Source: Dysgonomonas sp. ZJ279 (GTDB lineage: Bacteria; Bacteroidota; Bacteroidia; Bacteroidales; Dysgonomonadaceae). From it: 32,797 nucleotides of DNA. Shown here piece after piece: positions 1 to 8,305 of the stretch. The position numbers were made by a program, and so were the translations under genes. The stretch's first letter is position 1; every line of letters begins with the position of its first letter. Below the pieces are notes generated by a model. The model saw only the letters and a list, made by a program, of their open reading frames with translations. It was not told the origin of the DNA and made no database searches. The stretch lies in contig NZ_JAAKEL010000028.1 in the NCBI RefSeq assembly GCF_011039205.1, positions 1 to 32,797 of the forward strand. Direction: 5' to 3'.

Positions 1-84
1 ACTCTTACGACCACTTAAATAGTCCTGAATAATCTCTTGTTTTAATAATCGAGGCAAGCTACCTCTTCTTTTTTGTCCTGTCAT
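1..84 (-). CDS. N-terminus of an IS transposase (truncated by window edge)
   Basis: An ATG at 84-82 opens a frame that runs to the window edge and encodes 28 residues, beginning MTGQKRRGSLPRLLKQEI. It is basic and helical, as expected for the N-terminal DNA-binding part of an IS3-type OrfA or transposase. It starts about 37 nt inside the IS end, the usual place for the first transposase gene. Only the N-terminus is present, so the assignment depends on its position and composition. Confidence 0.45.
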   Translation of the reverse strand, partial: MTGQKRRGSLPRLLKQEIIQDYLSGRKS

Positions 85-121
85 TGGTTTACATGTTTTA
101 TTGTCAACCTATTTTAGGACA
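1..121 (-). mobile_element. End of an IS3-like insertion sequence (partial)
   Basis: The window opens inside an insertion sequence. A terminal motif at 101-121 (on the minus strand it begins TGTCCTAAAATAGGTTGAC) resembles the ends of IS3-family elements of Bacteroidota, and the first codons of a basic protein start just inside it. The IS boundary is therefore placed near 121. The other end and any target duplication lie outside the window. The family assignment rests on memory of such ends and is tentative. Confidence 0.55.
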
Positions 122-137
122 AGACAATTACCTATTA

Positions 138-212
138 TATGATAGATAATGGAAAAGCATATTATAAAAAGTCAGAGATACCAAGTTCTTTATTAAAAAA
201 GAGGAGTAGATA
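138..212 (+). pseudogene. Possible C-terminal gene scrap next to the IS end
   Basis: A plus-strand frame is open from the IS boundary (about 122) to a TAA at 210-212, and includes MIDNGKAYYKKSEIPSS followed by a basic tail. It reads like the last ~30 residues of a small basic protein whose front was removed by the IS. There is no recognisable family, and a chance open frame cannot be excluded. Confidence 0.2.
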
Positions 213-307
213 AAATCAATCATCGTTTTCATTTGAAGTTTCCATTTTATTATTATTTTAATTTAAACTACGTCATTTACTGTCGGGAGATAGGATTTAA
301 GACAAAG

Positions 308-340
308 AACCCGGAAAACCGTGAGGCAATCCGGGTTTTT
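308..340. terminator. Stem-loop terminator after the parB reading frame
   Basis: AACCCGG at 308-314 pairs with CCGGGTT at 331-337, with a 16-nt loop. A T-tract follows on the plus strand (336-340) and a weaker one on the minus strand. It lies 25 nt beyond the stop of the minus-strand ParB gene and could act in both directions. Confidence 0.6.
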
Positions 341-364
341 AAATTACCACATATATAATGTATA

Positions 365-1804
365 CTACGCGGGTATTTCTGCAACTTTCTTTTTCCCTTT
401 GGCTTCGTCAATCTTCTTAATTTTAGCCTCTATTAGTTGATTGTTCTTTTTATATGCACCCATGTGCTTATTCGCAATAGCATGAGTTTCGTTTGGAAAA
501 TATATCATAGAAAGTTGTGGCACTAAAAACGCAATTCTGGAATTAGGGTCTGATGAACTTGGAAAATGTTTTATTATAAATTCCCTTTGAAGCAAGTTCC
601 TTTGTCCCGGAGTAATGTTTCTTATAATTGAATTTTTATCTTCATCTGTCAAAAAGGTCTTTTTTTCATCTGTAATTCCAAAGCGAATAAAATTCTTCTT
701 TTCCAAAAAATTGAGAAGTAGGAACAAGTATATTTCATCTTCGGATATGGAAAACTCAATTTCCGGTATTGTATGGGTTTTTAAGACTTCCATAGATTCT
801 TTATAAACATTCTTCATGGCCGCCTCTTTATTTTTCTTGTCCTGTTCTTTTAATTCAGAGATCGGATCAGACAGCGTTGTTTTTTCTACGGGTGCATAAC
901 ATATTTTCGGATTACCATCCCCTATATATACAAACTTCTTATATTCACCGTTTTCAACCTTAGTTTCAATTTCTTCGACTTCATTATAAAATGCTAAATC
1001 TTCTATCTTATATTCTTCCAACGCCTTTTCATATTCGAAATTCATCTTAAAAGAGGAAGCCTCCGGTTTGATAGGAGCTACGGGATAATCCTTCGTAACA
1101 ACTGTTTTTATCTCAAGCCCCTCGTCTTTCAGTTTAGCACCGATATCTTCTTTCACCTTATCAAAAGGATTGACGCAAAGGGTAATCGAAGGATTCTTTT
1201 CTGATTCGATTTTACAAAAGCTCAATGTATATTCATTACGTTTTTGTTGAAGGCACTCATTATTGGTGCATCGTCCCTGGCTGGATTCTGTAAACAGATC
1301 ATACACTTCTGTATTAAATGGACAAGTAGTACATTGTGTTTTATCAAAATTGAATGTAGACAAGTCCATTGTATATAAACGTTGTATTCGCCCAGAAAAG
1401 TCTTTCATACCAAGGTCTTTCCAGTTTGTATTGCCGTCTGTAACGAAATGTTCGCTGTATACATCCGCTTGGATTTCTGCCGAGTACTTTGACAATTCAA
1501 AAGCCATCGTGAAAGTGATTTCATTCTCCTCAAGCATTTTACGGAAGTCATCGGTGAGTCTGAGCAATCTTAACCTGCCACGGATGTAGTTTAGGTTTTT
1601 TCCAAATTTAAGGACCAGATCTTCAATTGTATAATTATGGTTTTCAATAAAATACAAGAATCCATTCGCTTCCTCAATTGGTGATAAGTTTTTTCGTTCC
1701 AGATTTTCGGTCATGGCTATCCGCATAACCTCTTCGTCTGTTACCTTTTTTATAATTGCCGGTATTGTTTCATCCTTATTAAGAATAAATGCCTGTAACG
1801 GCAT
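365..1804 (-). CDS. ParB-family partition protein, main part (frameshifted from its N-terminus)
   Basis: This frame encodes most of a ParB/Spo0J-like protein. Near its start it has TIPAII and ENLERKNLSPIEEA, the classic ParB box 2 region, followed by a helix-turn-helix stretch (TIEDLVLKFGKNLNYIRGRL). A cysteine cluster (CTTCPFNT ... GRCTNNECLQQ) is of a type seen in ParB-like proteins of mobile elements. The first ParB box (AGECRYR) is missing here. It is found in the overlapping upstream frame, which ends at 1750. Joining the two needs one extra base near 1799, giving RYR-AFILNKDETIPAII with normal ParB spacing. The annotated ATG is therefore probably not the ancestral start. Either the gene is inactive, or a frameshift or sequencing error is involved. 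Confidence 0.8.
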   Translation of the reverse strand: MPLQAFILNKDETIPAIIKKVTDEEVMRIAMTENLERKNLSPIEEANGFLYFIENHNYTIEDLVLKFGKNLNYIRGRLRLLRLTDDFRKMLEENEITFTMAFELSKYSAEIQADVYSEHFVTDGNTNWKDLGMKDFSGRIQRLYTMDLSTFNFDKTQCTTCPFNTEVYDLFTESSQGRCTNNECLQQKRNEYTLSFCKIESEKNPSITLCVNPFDKVKEDIGAKLKDEGLEIKTVVTKDYPVAPIKPEASSFKMNFEYEKALEEYKIEDLAFYNEVEEIETKVENGEYKKFVYIGDGNPKICYAPVEKTTLSDPISELKEQDKKNKEAAMKNVYKESMEVLKTHTIPEIEFSISEDEIYLFLLLNFLEKKNFIRFGITDEKKTFLTDEDKNSIIRNITPGQRNLLQREFIIKHFPSSSDPNSRIAFLVPQLSMIYFPNETHAIANKHMGAYKKNNQLIEAKIKKIDEAKGKKKVAEIPA

Positions 1805-2778
1805 TCACCTGCAACTATTTGCAGTTTTTCATCTTTATATCGGAGAGTTACTGGATGTAATAATCCGATCTCTTTGATACTATAAGCTAGTTCTGCTATC
1901 TCTGATTCATTTATCCTTTTACGGGGATTCAATGGATTAATCGATATTTTGGACAATGGGATATCCTGTATTTTTCTTAAATCTGCTTTTTCCATGATTC
2001 TTCCTTTTTTTAATTCTTGTTCTTGGGATTGATTGATTGTCGTGTTTTTATAGCTTTCGTTCAGGCCCACTATGTAGATTTCAGCAGCACACTTGGTATG
2101 GGTAAATGATTCAGCCATATCTTCCCGATGAAGTACATTTAAGCGTTCAATATACCCTACTAGTTTAGGGGGACTTACTTTTGAAAGAAAGCCTTTCGGT
2201 AAGAGTAAGATCGCTTTGCCTTCATTGGTAAGTGAAGTTGATAACCAATTAAGAAACGGGATCAAATCCTTTTGCCCATGAGGAGGATTGGAAACAATCA
2301 GATCCCATTTTTCATTGGTCTCTCTTTGATTTTCATCGTCAGGTTTACTTTCTATAATAAAGTGCTTAAAGTCTGATTGAGGATAAATATATTTGCATAC
2401 TTCAACCATTTCCGGATCTGCATCAAATCCTGTTACGTTAAATTTATTCTCCAGAAGGTATTTTGTTAATTGTCCTGTTCCACAACAGGCATCCAGCACT
2501 TTATGGTCTTTGGGTATGAAATTATTGGTCAGTTCTACTAGTTGCCTTGCGGTCTTATCGGGGGTCAAATACTGACTATTAATAACTCCATGCCGTTTTT
2601 GTCTTTCGATCATGGTATCAAATACCCAGTTATCTCCGCTATATTCAAAAGGTAATTCGCCAAATTTTTTCCAATAGAGCACAATTTCCAATAGTGTATC
2701 CGGATAGTTATATTTCCTGTTCTTAAAATAAGAGTTATTCAATGCATACCTCTTACCCACTTTTACTATTTTATTCAT
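1750..2778 (-). CDS. N6-adenine-type DNA methyltransferase running in frame into the ParB N-terminus
   Basis: Residues 1-245 form a class I SAM-dependent methyltransferase. Motif I is VLDACCGTGQLTKYLL, the acidic loop is GFDADPEMVEV, and the catalytic motif is SNPPHG (NPPY-like), as in N6-adenine methyltransferases. From residue 262 (MEKADLRKIQDIPLSKI, ATG at 1995) the same frame encodes a ParB N-terminal domain: INPLNPRK, then AGECRYR. It then leaves the ParB frame and stops 12 residues later. No stop codon separates the methyltransferase from ParB, so this is either a natural fusion or two genes merged by loss of a stop. Methyltransferase and ParB pairs are common on Bacteroidota conjugative elements. 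The 55-nt overlap with the next frame follows from the frameshift. Confidence 0.8.
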   Translation of the reverse strand: MNKIVKVGKRYALNNSYFKNRKYNYPDTLLEIVLYWKKFGELPFEYSGDNWVFDTMIERQKRHGVINSQYLTPDKTARQLVELTNNFIPKDHKVLDACCGTGQLTKYLLENKFNVTGFDADPEMVEVCKYIYPQSDFKHFIIESKPDDENQRETNEKWDLIVSNPPHGQKDLIPFLNWLSTSLTNEGKAILLLPKGFLSKVSPPKLVGYIERLNVLHREDMAESFTHTKCAAEIYIVGLNESYKNTTINQSQEQELKKGRIMEKADLRKIQDIPLSKISINPLNPRKRINESEIAELAYSIKEIGLLHPVTLRYKDEKLQIVAGECRYRHLFLIRMKQYRQL

Positions 2779-3109
2779 GATATTTTTGGTTTTGGTTATT
2801 AGCTGACTTTACAGCAATCAAATCCGTCCATATGCCCTTTTTATAGACATGATGTTCGAGCACCTCATTAGCCAGTTCGTATGTTATTACTTGTATATAA
2901 AGTGTATCATCTTTGTATTTGGTAGTTAATTCTTCCATTTCTGCTTTAGGGAACTCATTGGAGGAAGCAAATTCAAACTCGGTACTTACATCTTCCACTT
3001 CAATGGTACTGTAGCACTCAAATCGATTTTGGACCCATTTGACTATTTGCTTTAATTTGAATGTATCCTGACAATGGACTTCAAGGATATTGGTACATAT
3101 ATTTGCCAT
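2771..3109 (-). CDS. Small mobile-element protein, possibly Api92/YubB-like
   Basis: This 112-residue protein starts MANICTNILEVHCQD, which recalls the N-terminus of Api92-like ferredoxin-fold proteins of phages and plasmids (typically MANWC-N-L-V). The rest is acidic with no clear catalytic motif. Its 3' end overlaps the methyltransferase start by 8 nt, so the two are probably co-transcribed. The family match is a resemblance only. Confidence 0.6.
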   Translation of the reverse strand: MANICTNILEVHCQDTFKLKQIVKWVQNRFECYSTIEVEDVSTEFEFASSNEFPKAEMEELTTKYKDDTLYIQVITYELANEVLEHHVYKKGIWTDLIAVKSANNQNQKYHE

Positions 3110-3122
3110 GTTTTCTGTGTTA

Positions 3123-3404
3123 TTAAAATTTAGTATTCATAAACCGATAGATATTCTTTACTCCCTCCAACCTGTTTTTATTCAGAAACGAGTGCCAATA
3201 CCTGTATTTACGGCTCCAGGAGAAGTTATTCAGGCGTACATGTTTGCGAATGTATGAGGGTGGTTTCGTAGCGAATACCAACATTATTTTTTTATTAGTC
3301 TGATTGACAGTCAGTTTCAGATAGTTCGATTTTGAACCCTTTTGTCTGCGGTGGTAGCTTTTTCGTGCCATACTCCTTAATTCATTATACCGTATATCGA
3401 TCAT
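3123..3404 (-). CDS. Small basic hypothetical protein of the mobile-element module
   Basis: This 93-residue, strongly basic protein carries HVRLNNFSWSRKYRYWHSFL. That resembles the 'GF+WS+K+++W' motif common in short proteins of plasmids and conjugative elements. It sits 13 nt upstream of the preceding small gene and reads in the same direction, probably as part of one operon with the methyltransferase and ParB. Function is unknown. Confidence 0.55.
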   Translation of the reverse strand: MIDIRYNELRSMARKSYHRRQKGSKSNYLKLTVNQTNKKIMLVFATKPPSYIRKHVRLNNFSWSRKYRYWHSFLNKNRLEGVKNIYRFMNTKF

Positions 3405-3447
3405 TGTATATTGGTTAACTTTAGGTAAATCATATTCTCGTAAAAAT

Positions 3448-3476
3448 GAAAAATCCCGTACGTTTTTAGTACAGGA
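3448..3476 (-). terminator. Rho-independent terminator after the ArdC-like gene
   Basis: On the minus strand TCCTGTAC (3476-3469) pairs with GTACGGGA (3461-3454), with one G-U wobble, and is followed directly by a T-tract (3453-3449). It is 24 nt beyond the stop of the ArdC-like gene and separates it from the downstream small genes. Confidence 0.7.
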
Positions 3477-3500
3477 ATCATTTTATTTCTACAAATTGGT

Positions 3501-4538
3501 TTAATCGACTATTACAAGTTCTTCGGTTTCAACATTAGCTTTTTCTTTTGGTAACGAGCTTATCTCCTCAATAAAAGGTTCAAAATGAATTGTATCGAAA
3601 GTGTATTTCACAGCTTTGACTACATCGCTCAAAACATTTATCAGGTAATCAGGCTCTTTTTTCATTTTGTTTATCCAACCCTTCAGGTAACTTACATGAT
3701 CTTCTCTAATCGTTGATTCAATACCCATATAATAGGACATGAGTGCTGCTGAAAGTTCTGCGACAAGTTCTTCCCGTGCATACTCCTCTGAGGTCTCATC
3801 CCCTTTTTCGAACCGGTTTAACCGACCTTCTGCTCCTGTGCTATGAGTCATTTCATGTAATGCTGTGGCATAATAGCTTTGTCCATCATTAAACTGTGTC
3901 TTTAGCGGAAGAACGATCCTGTCTTGTCTCAGGTTGTAGTGAGCTGAGTTGGATAATCTGATATCAAACGGGCACACCCAATGTTGATTATTAAGAATAT
4001 TATCCAGAAACGGGTCTCTATACATTTCGTTCTGGTTTAAGCTGACTTCTTCATTAAACCTGTTCATTATTTCTGACCATTCTTCAGGGTATACTTTTTC
4101 ATAGTCTGTCTGATCGAGGTTAAATACATCGAAAACCTTAATGCTGGGAACTTTATGATAGTCGGCCTGCATTATTTCGGGTAGTTCCATAAAAGCCGCT
4201 TCTGTAATTCGGTCATATGTACCGGGATTAAAATACATATACAGGAAATGGTACACCGGAAAGGAATGTTGTCCTTTTACACTCAATCCCAGTTCCTTTG
4301 CTTTTCTAAATGTCAAGAATACGGGAGTCCGATACTGTGTAAACATTAAATACACCAAAAGCATCATTGTATTTCCTCCCTGATAATGACGACCGGAGAT
4401 ATTCTGAGGTAAAAAATTCTTCTTTTTTACCTTAATCCAAGGCCTTGTCCAGTCTTTTTCGATTTCATTCATCTGCCGGATCATGAGTGCCGCAAATTTG
4501 CCGGCTACTTTCTCCATACTTTTACTAATTTTCTTCAT
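3501..4538 (-). CDS. ArdC-like antirestriction protein with zincin metallopeptidase domain
   Basis: This 345-residue protein has the two-part layout of ArdC proteins. The N-terminal ssDNA-binding-type region (about 1-140) includes NISGRHYQGGNTMMLL and TFRKAKELGLSVKG. The C-terminal zincin-like domain has the zinc motif HEMTHSTG near residue 229 and a downstream EELVAELSAAL supplying the third ligand. Such proteins are carried by conjugative plasmids and ICEs, where they protect incoming single-stranded DNA. It is the first gene of the left module and has its own terminator. No truncation is visible. Confidence 0.85.
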   Translation of the reverse strand: MKKISKSMEKVAGKFAALMIRQMNEIEKDWTRPWIKVKKKNFLPQNISGRHYQGGNTMMLLVYLMFTQYRTPVFLTFRKAKELGLSVKGQHSFPVYHFLYMYFNPGTYDRITEAAFMELPEIMQADYHKVPSIKVFDVFNLDQTDYEKVYPEEWSEIMNRFNEEVSLNQNEMYRDPFLDNILNNQHWVCPFDIRLSNSAHYNLRQDRIVLPLKTQFNDGQSYYATALHEMTHSTGAEGRLNRFEKGDETSEEYAREELVAELSAALMSYYMGIESTIREDHVSYLKGWINKMKKEPDYLINVLSDVVKAVKYTFDTIHFEPFIEEISSLPKEKANVETEELVIVD

Positions 4539-4577
4539 AACATATTAATTATAATTATTATATACGTCATATGAGGG

Positions 4578-4758
4578 CTGACGCTTTGCCGTTCAAAGGC
4601 CAGTCAAAGGTCGTGTTCAGGACAATACAAAGCTTTTTTTGTGAAATACGAGCCTCGCTAAAGGCGAGGTATGGAGATTTCACAAAAAACCGGCAGGGGA
4701 AGCTTTTATTTCCGATGGAACACGAAGATACCTTTGCCTTTGAACGGTAAGCGTCAGG
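4578..4758. repeat. 181-bp imperfect palindrome
   Basis: The outer arms at 4578-4600 and 4736-4758 are near-perfect inverted copies (CTGACGCTTTGCCGTTCAAA against its complement, one indel). Inner arms also match: a GAACACGA block, AGCTTT, and TTTTGTGAAAT at 4636-4647 against ATTTCACAAAA at 4677-4687. At the centre is a small hairpin, CCTCGC/GCGAGG (4653-4670). The whole would fold into one long cruciform or hairpin with bulges. It could be a MITE-like element, a recombination site or a plasmid regulatory structure. It marks the border between the ArdC module and the glycosyltransferase region. Confidence 0.7.
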
Positions 4759-4950
4759 CTATGGAACTTACTTTTAGGACTTTAAAAGCATGTAAACAAA
4801 TATTTAGAGTAACTAGATTAAAGGTAAACATTAGAAAAAACAAGGTCATACATATTTTATATTCAATGTGACCCGTAGAAAGGAGAAACTAATAGCAGTA
4901 TATATTATTTCCAGTCACTTCTGTTAATCCTGAAAAAATTGTATTGTTAT

Positions 4951-5841
4951 CTACATACGTAGAATATAAAATAAGTACTTAATTTTAAGCGCACACCTAT
5001 ATCTTTTCGTTTTAGGTTGATATATTAATAAATATTTATGAAAGGGCAAATGTTCTTTATATCTTGTCGATTCTTGTTGATAGTATTTGAGAATATTCTT
5101 GGAAGCATTCTGATTTATAGCTAATAAAAACATATTTAGATTATAGCCGACATATAATAAGGGAAGAATATCGTTTTTATTTTTTTTAATGAACTTAATA
5201 CATGAGTTAAAATCTATTTGATTGGTCTTATTTATCAATGTAAAAATAACCGTCGGTTTTATTTTAGCTTTCAGCTTATATTCTTTACTGTAACGTACAA
5301 TGAAGTCGTAGTCTTGATGCCTTTCTAATTCCTCATCCCATAAAAGGCTTTTTGCACTCTCTGTTGTCAAGAATAATGTTGAGGTTTGGGCACCATACCC
5401 ATTACTTAGTAGATAGTTTATCATTAGCTCCTTTTCTTCTCGTTCCCTAGCATATACAATTCTCTCGTTTCCAGTTTCCAGATGACGAATAATTAAACTG
5501 CCATATAAACCATCGGAATCTGCAATAGAATTGATGCAATCTTTTAAATGATCTTTTAACCACAGATCATCTGAATCCAGCATAGCAATATATTTCCCCC
5601 GGCTATTCTTTATCCCGTAATTACGGGCAACATTAGCATTTTGATGCCTAAGTTTGAAATATTTTATCCGATCATCTTTGAAAGAGGAAATAATTGGGAG
5701 TAAATCTTCTTCTGAGCCATCGTCTACTACTAAAACTTCTATCTTATCGAACGTTTGTTCTCTCACGGAGGATAAAGTTTTATACAATAAATCAGGACGG
5801 TTATATGCCGATATTACAACAGAAATAATTGGTTTGTCCAT
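4951..5841 (-). CDS. GT2 family glycosyltransferase
   Basis: This 296-residue GT-A enzyme has the GT2 signatures ISVVISAYNRPDLL, VLVVDDGS and the metal-binding MLDSDD. The catalytic half ends near residue 200, and the C-terminal ~90 residues are basic and less conserved. The start at 5841 (MDKPIISVV) was chosen because it fits the family. An ATG five codons upstream (5856) is also possible. The acceptor cannot be told from the sequence. Its place beside other glycosyltransferases and the peptide cluster suggests a role in the same glycosylation pathway. Confidence 0.85.
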   Translation of the reverse strand: MDKPIISVVISAYNRPDLLYKTLSSVREQTFDKIEVLVVDDGSEEDLLPIISSFKDDRIKYFKLRHQNANVARNYGIKNSRGKYIAMLDSDDLWLKDHLKDCINSIADSDGLYGSLIIRHLETGNERIVYAREREEKELMINYLLSNGYGAQTSTLFLTTESAKSLLWDEELERHQDYDFIVRYSKEYKLKAKIKPTVIFTLINKTNQIDFNSCIKFIKKNKNDILPLLYVGYNLNMFLLAINQNASKNILKYYQQESTRYKEHLPFHKYLLIYQPKTKRYRCALKIKYLFYILRM

Positions 5842-5899
5842 AATATAAGTCCCCATGAAGTGTTACAGAATTTGATTATAAATGATTTAAGAAATATTT

Positions 5900-6173
5900 T
5901 TCACGATAGCATGATCTCGTACGCCTTAACAGTAAATACAATTCGTCTTCTAGAAGAGATTCCAGTATTGAGTTAGTTTAATAGTTGAAAATTCACTATT
6001 ATTTCTTCTGTTTCGTATTTTAGAAATCCTTGTGTTTTTATTTTCTGGATAATAAATCTATCTGATGCAGCTATAGTTAGTCCAAACATCAGCATCACTA
6101 TCCCAATATAACAATGCTGTTCGGTATAGAACAAAATCACACCTATATCTGTAATTTTATATAACTTTTATTT
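5900..6173 (-). pseudogene. Decayed C-terminal remnant of a GT4-type glycosyltransferase
   Basis: This stretch has no long frame but aligns along its length with 8353-8650, the 3' part of the intact glycosyltransferase at 8306-9517. Shared blocks include ATCTGATGCA (6059-6068), AATCACACCTAT (6135-6146), CCAAACATCAGCATCA and CTATTTTAG-type segments, all in the same order. Small indels and in-frame stops break the coding. It corresponds roughly to residues 290-385 of that enzyme. The locus therefore once had a second copy, now dead. Confidence 0.75.
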
Positions 6174-6326
6174 GTAATCGTTGAATGTTATAAAACATTG
6201 GTTATAAGTTTTTTATTTGTGGTTAGAAAACATATTCTCAATTTTTCGATAGAATATATAGATGAAAAATTAAGTAGATGCGATATTTTTACGTAAATAA
6301 CATTTGGAAACTATCAAACTCATAAA

Positions 6327-7166
6327 TCATTCAAACTGCTTACCATCATATATAGATAATTCTTCATTTTGCTTTTTCACTTTCTCTGACACATGTTCTA
6401 TTTTTTGAATATCCTCCAATGATAAAATAGAACTTGCCATCATCAGAGTGAATATTTTTTCTTCGTCTATAGACAGTCGGAATCCTAAATTTCGCACGTA
6501 TTGAGTTCTTGTTTGATCGGCATATCCGGCTTGTTTCACACTTTGGGCAGATGAAATTTGTTTACTATGCAAACGGTACTTCATTAGAACTTCAGGAATA
6601 TTTATAATCTTTCCTTGAAGAGCGATCTTGCAAACAAGATCATAATCTGATGAATAATAATATGTTTCACTGTAACAACCAATAGATATTAAGGTATCCT
6701 TTCTAATCATTAATGAGGGATGTAGGAACATATTATTGATCAGTAATGATAGCTTTATAAAAGGGTAACTTCTGGGCTTTATATATATTTGTCCCCCTAT
6801 AACCTCAAAATATGTTCCACAAGCTAAAAGAGACTCGTCGTTTTCTAATATGGAGACTTGTCTTGCTATTCTATGAGGTATGGCAATATCATCTCCATCC
6901 ATCACACAGATATATCGCCCTTTAGCTCTTCTGATCCCTTCATTTCTACATGTATAATTGCCTCTATTGTCCTGACAAATGAGAAGCTGTATTCTGGAAT
7001 CATCGAAAGTTCTGATAATATCAAGTGTATTGTCAGTAGATCCATCATCTATAATAATAAACTCGAAATCAGGGTATGTTTGTGTTAAGATACTAGTAAT
7101 GGTTTCAAACACAAATCCGGCACAATTATAGGTTGGCATTACAACTGAAACAAGAGGATGTGGCAT
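6327..7166 (-). CDS. GT2 family glycosyltransferase
   Basis: This 279-residue GT-A enzyme has the motifs LVSVVMPTYNCAGFV, FIIIDDGSTDNTLDII, the DxD-like VMDGDD, and later YSSDYDLVCKIALQG, where the acidic residues are typical of the acceptor-site region. Length is normal for bacterial single-domain GT2 enzymes. It is divergently oriented to the next GT2 gene, with an 86-nt shared upstream region containing a 16-bp palindrome. Substrate is unknown. Confidence 0.85.
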   Translation of the reverse strand: MPHPLVSVVMPTYNCAGFVFETITSILTQTYPDFEFIIIDDGSTDNTLDIIRTFDDSRIQLLICQDNRGNYTCRNEGIRRAKGRYICVMDGDDIAIPHRIARQVSILENDESLLACGTYFEVIGGQIYIKPRSYPFIKLSLLINNMFLHPSLMIRKDTLISIGCYSETYYYSSDYDLVCKIALQGKIINIPEVLMKYRLHSKQISSAQSVKQAGYADQTRTQYVRNLGFRLSIDEEKIFTLMMASSILSLEDIQKIEHVSEKVKKQNEELSIYDGKQFE

Positions 7167-7182
7167 AGTATTAAAAGTTAAA

Positions 7183-7198
7183 TATCTTTATAAAGATA
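7183..7198. promoter_or_regulatory. 16-bp perfect palindrome between divergent glycosyltransferase genes
   Basis: TATCTTTA at 7183-7190 is followed by its exact complement TAAAGATA. It lies in the 86-nt region that must hold both promoters of the divergent GT2 genes. It could be an operator, but an AT-rich palindrome of this size may arise by chance. Confidence 0.25.
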
Positions 7199-7252
7199 GC
7201 AAAAAATACTATTTTTATAGAAAATAATGTATACCAATAAATACTTTCAGAT

Positions 7253-8104
7253 ATGAAAATACCCGTTATCAGCATTGTAATGCCGACCTATAATGCTTCA
7301 GAGTATATTAGTGTATCGATTGACAGTATTCTGGAGCAAATCTATGAAGATTTTGAACTTATTATTATAGATGATGGATCTACTGACAATACCATTGCGA
7401 TAATAAGTACGTTTCGAGACGATCGGATTTGTCTGATTCGAAATGACCATGATTTCATCGGCTCTTTAAATTTAGGCATGACAAGAGCCCGGGGAAAATA
7501 TATAGTCCGGATGGATAGTGATGATATTATGTTGCCTAATCGTTTGCAGATACAGTATAATTTTATGGAGATTAATCCTTCGATTGATGTTTCGGGTACA
7601 TGGATGAAAACTTTTGGACAAAGAGAAAAAGAGATGCGTAATGCAGTTAATCATAATGCACTGCAACTTCAATCCATTTTATTTACGCCGATTTATCATC
7701 CCACTGCAATTTTCCGAAAAGAAGTAATATATAATTTCCCCAAGGTAAACGGTAACTACCAAATATATAATAAAGAATACATTTATGCAGAAGATTACAA
7801 GCTGTGGACAGTTCTGCTGATCAAAGGAAGCAAGTTTGCAAACATTCCTCAGATATTACTTCACTTCAGGCATTCCGAGACGCAGGTTACATCAGTTAAA
7901 CAGAAAGAAATGTTACAAACGACACTTAGAATACAAAATGAATATATCGAATTTATAATGGAAAAAATTATAAGTAAGGATGAAAAATTTTATGACTTAC
8001 TCGAGAGCAGCATTAAATTGTATAACATGAAAAAAATACCATTTAGCGGACTTAAGCAAATCGTCCATTCTATCTATTCGGAAGTTTTAGTCTCATATGA
8101 ATAG
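7253..8104 (+). CDS. GT2 family glycosyltransferase (the only intact plus-strand gene)
   Basis: This 283-residue GT-A enzyme has the motifs VISIVMPTYNASEYI, LIIIDDGSTDNTIAII and the metal-binding RMDSDD. The later segment YIYAEDYKLWTVLLIKG is the usual ExD-containing acceptor region, with HFRHSETQVT after it. It is similar in size and motifs to the divergent gene at 6327-7166. Every other confident gene in the window reads leftward, so this gene has either been inverted or acquired separately. Substrate is unknown. Confidence 0.87.
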   Translation: MKIPVISIVMPTYNASEYISVSIDSILEQIYEDFELIIIDDGSTDNTIAIISTFRDDRICLIRNDHDFIGSLNLGMTRARGKYIVRMDSDDIMLPNRLQIQYNFMEINPSIDVSGTWMKTFGQREKEMRNAVNHNALQLQSILFTPIYHPTAIFRKEVIYNFPKVNGNYQIYNKEYIYAEDYKLWTVLLIKGSKFANIPQILLHFRHSETQVTSVKQKEMLQTTLRIQNEYIEFIMEKIISKDEKFYDLLESSIKLYNMKKIPFSGLKQIVHSIYSEVLVSYE

Positions 8105-8305
8105 AAATCCGGACGATTTAAATTTGAAAACTAATTGAAGATATACCTGTATATCGGGGATTAAAGTTATGTGACTGTTATTAATTATTTCCTAGTAAGC
8201 ATATCTGATAAACTAGTCATTTGAACAGATGCTTTTTTCTCTACCAAAAGAGTGTTATTCCTATATCATTGCATGTTTGAGCAGAATATAAATGGTATTA
8301 CCGGA

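Noticed and set aside
4671-4871. Plus-strand frame of 66 codons beginning inside the palindrome
   Set aside because: It starts within the central hairpin and runs through the right arm of the inverted repeat. Its product has no recognisable domain, and the frame is more simply explained by the structure of the repeat.
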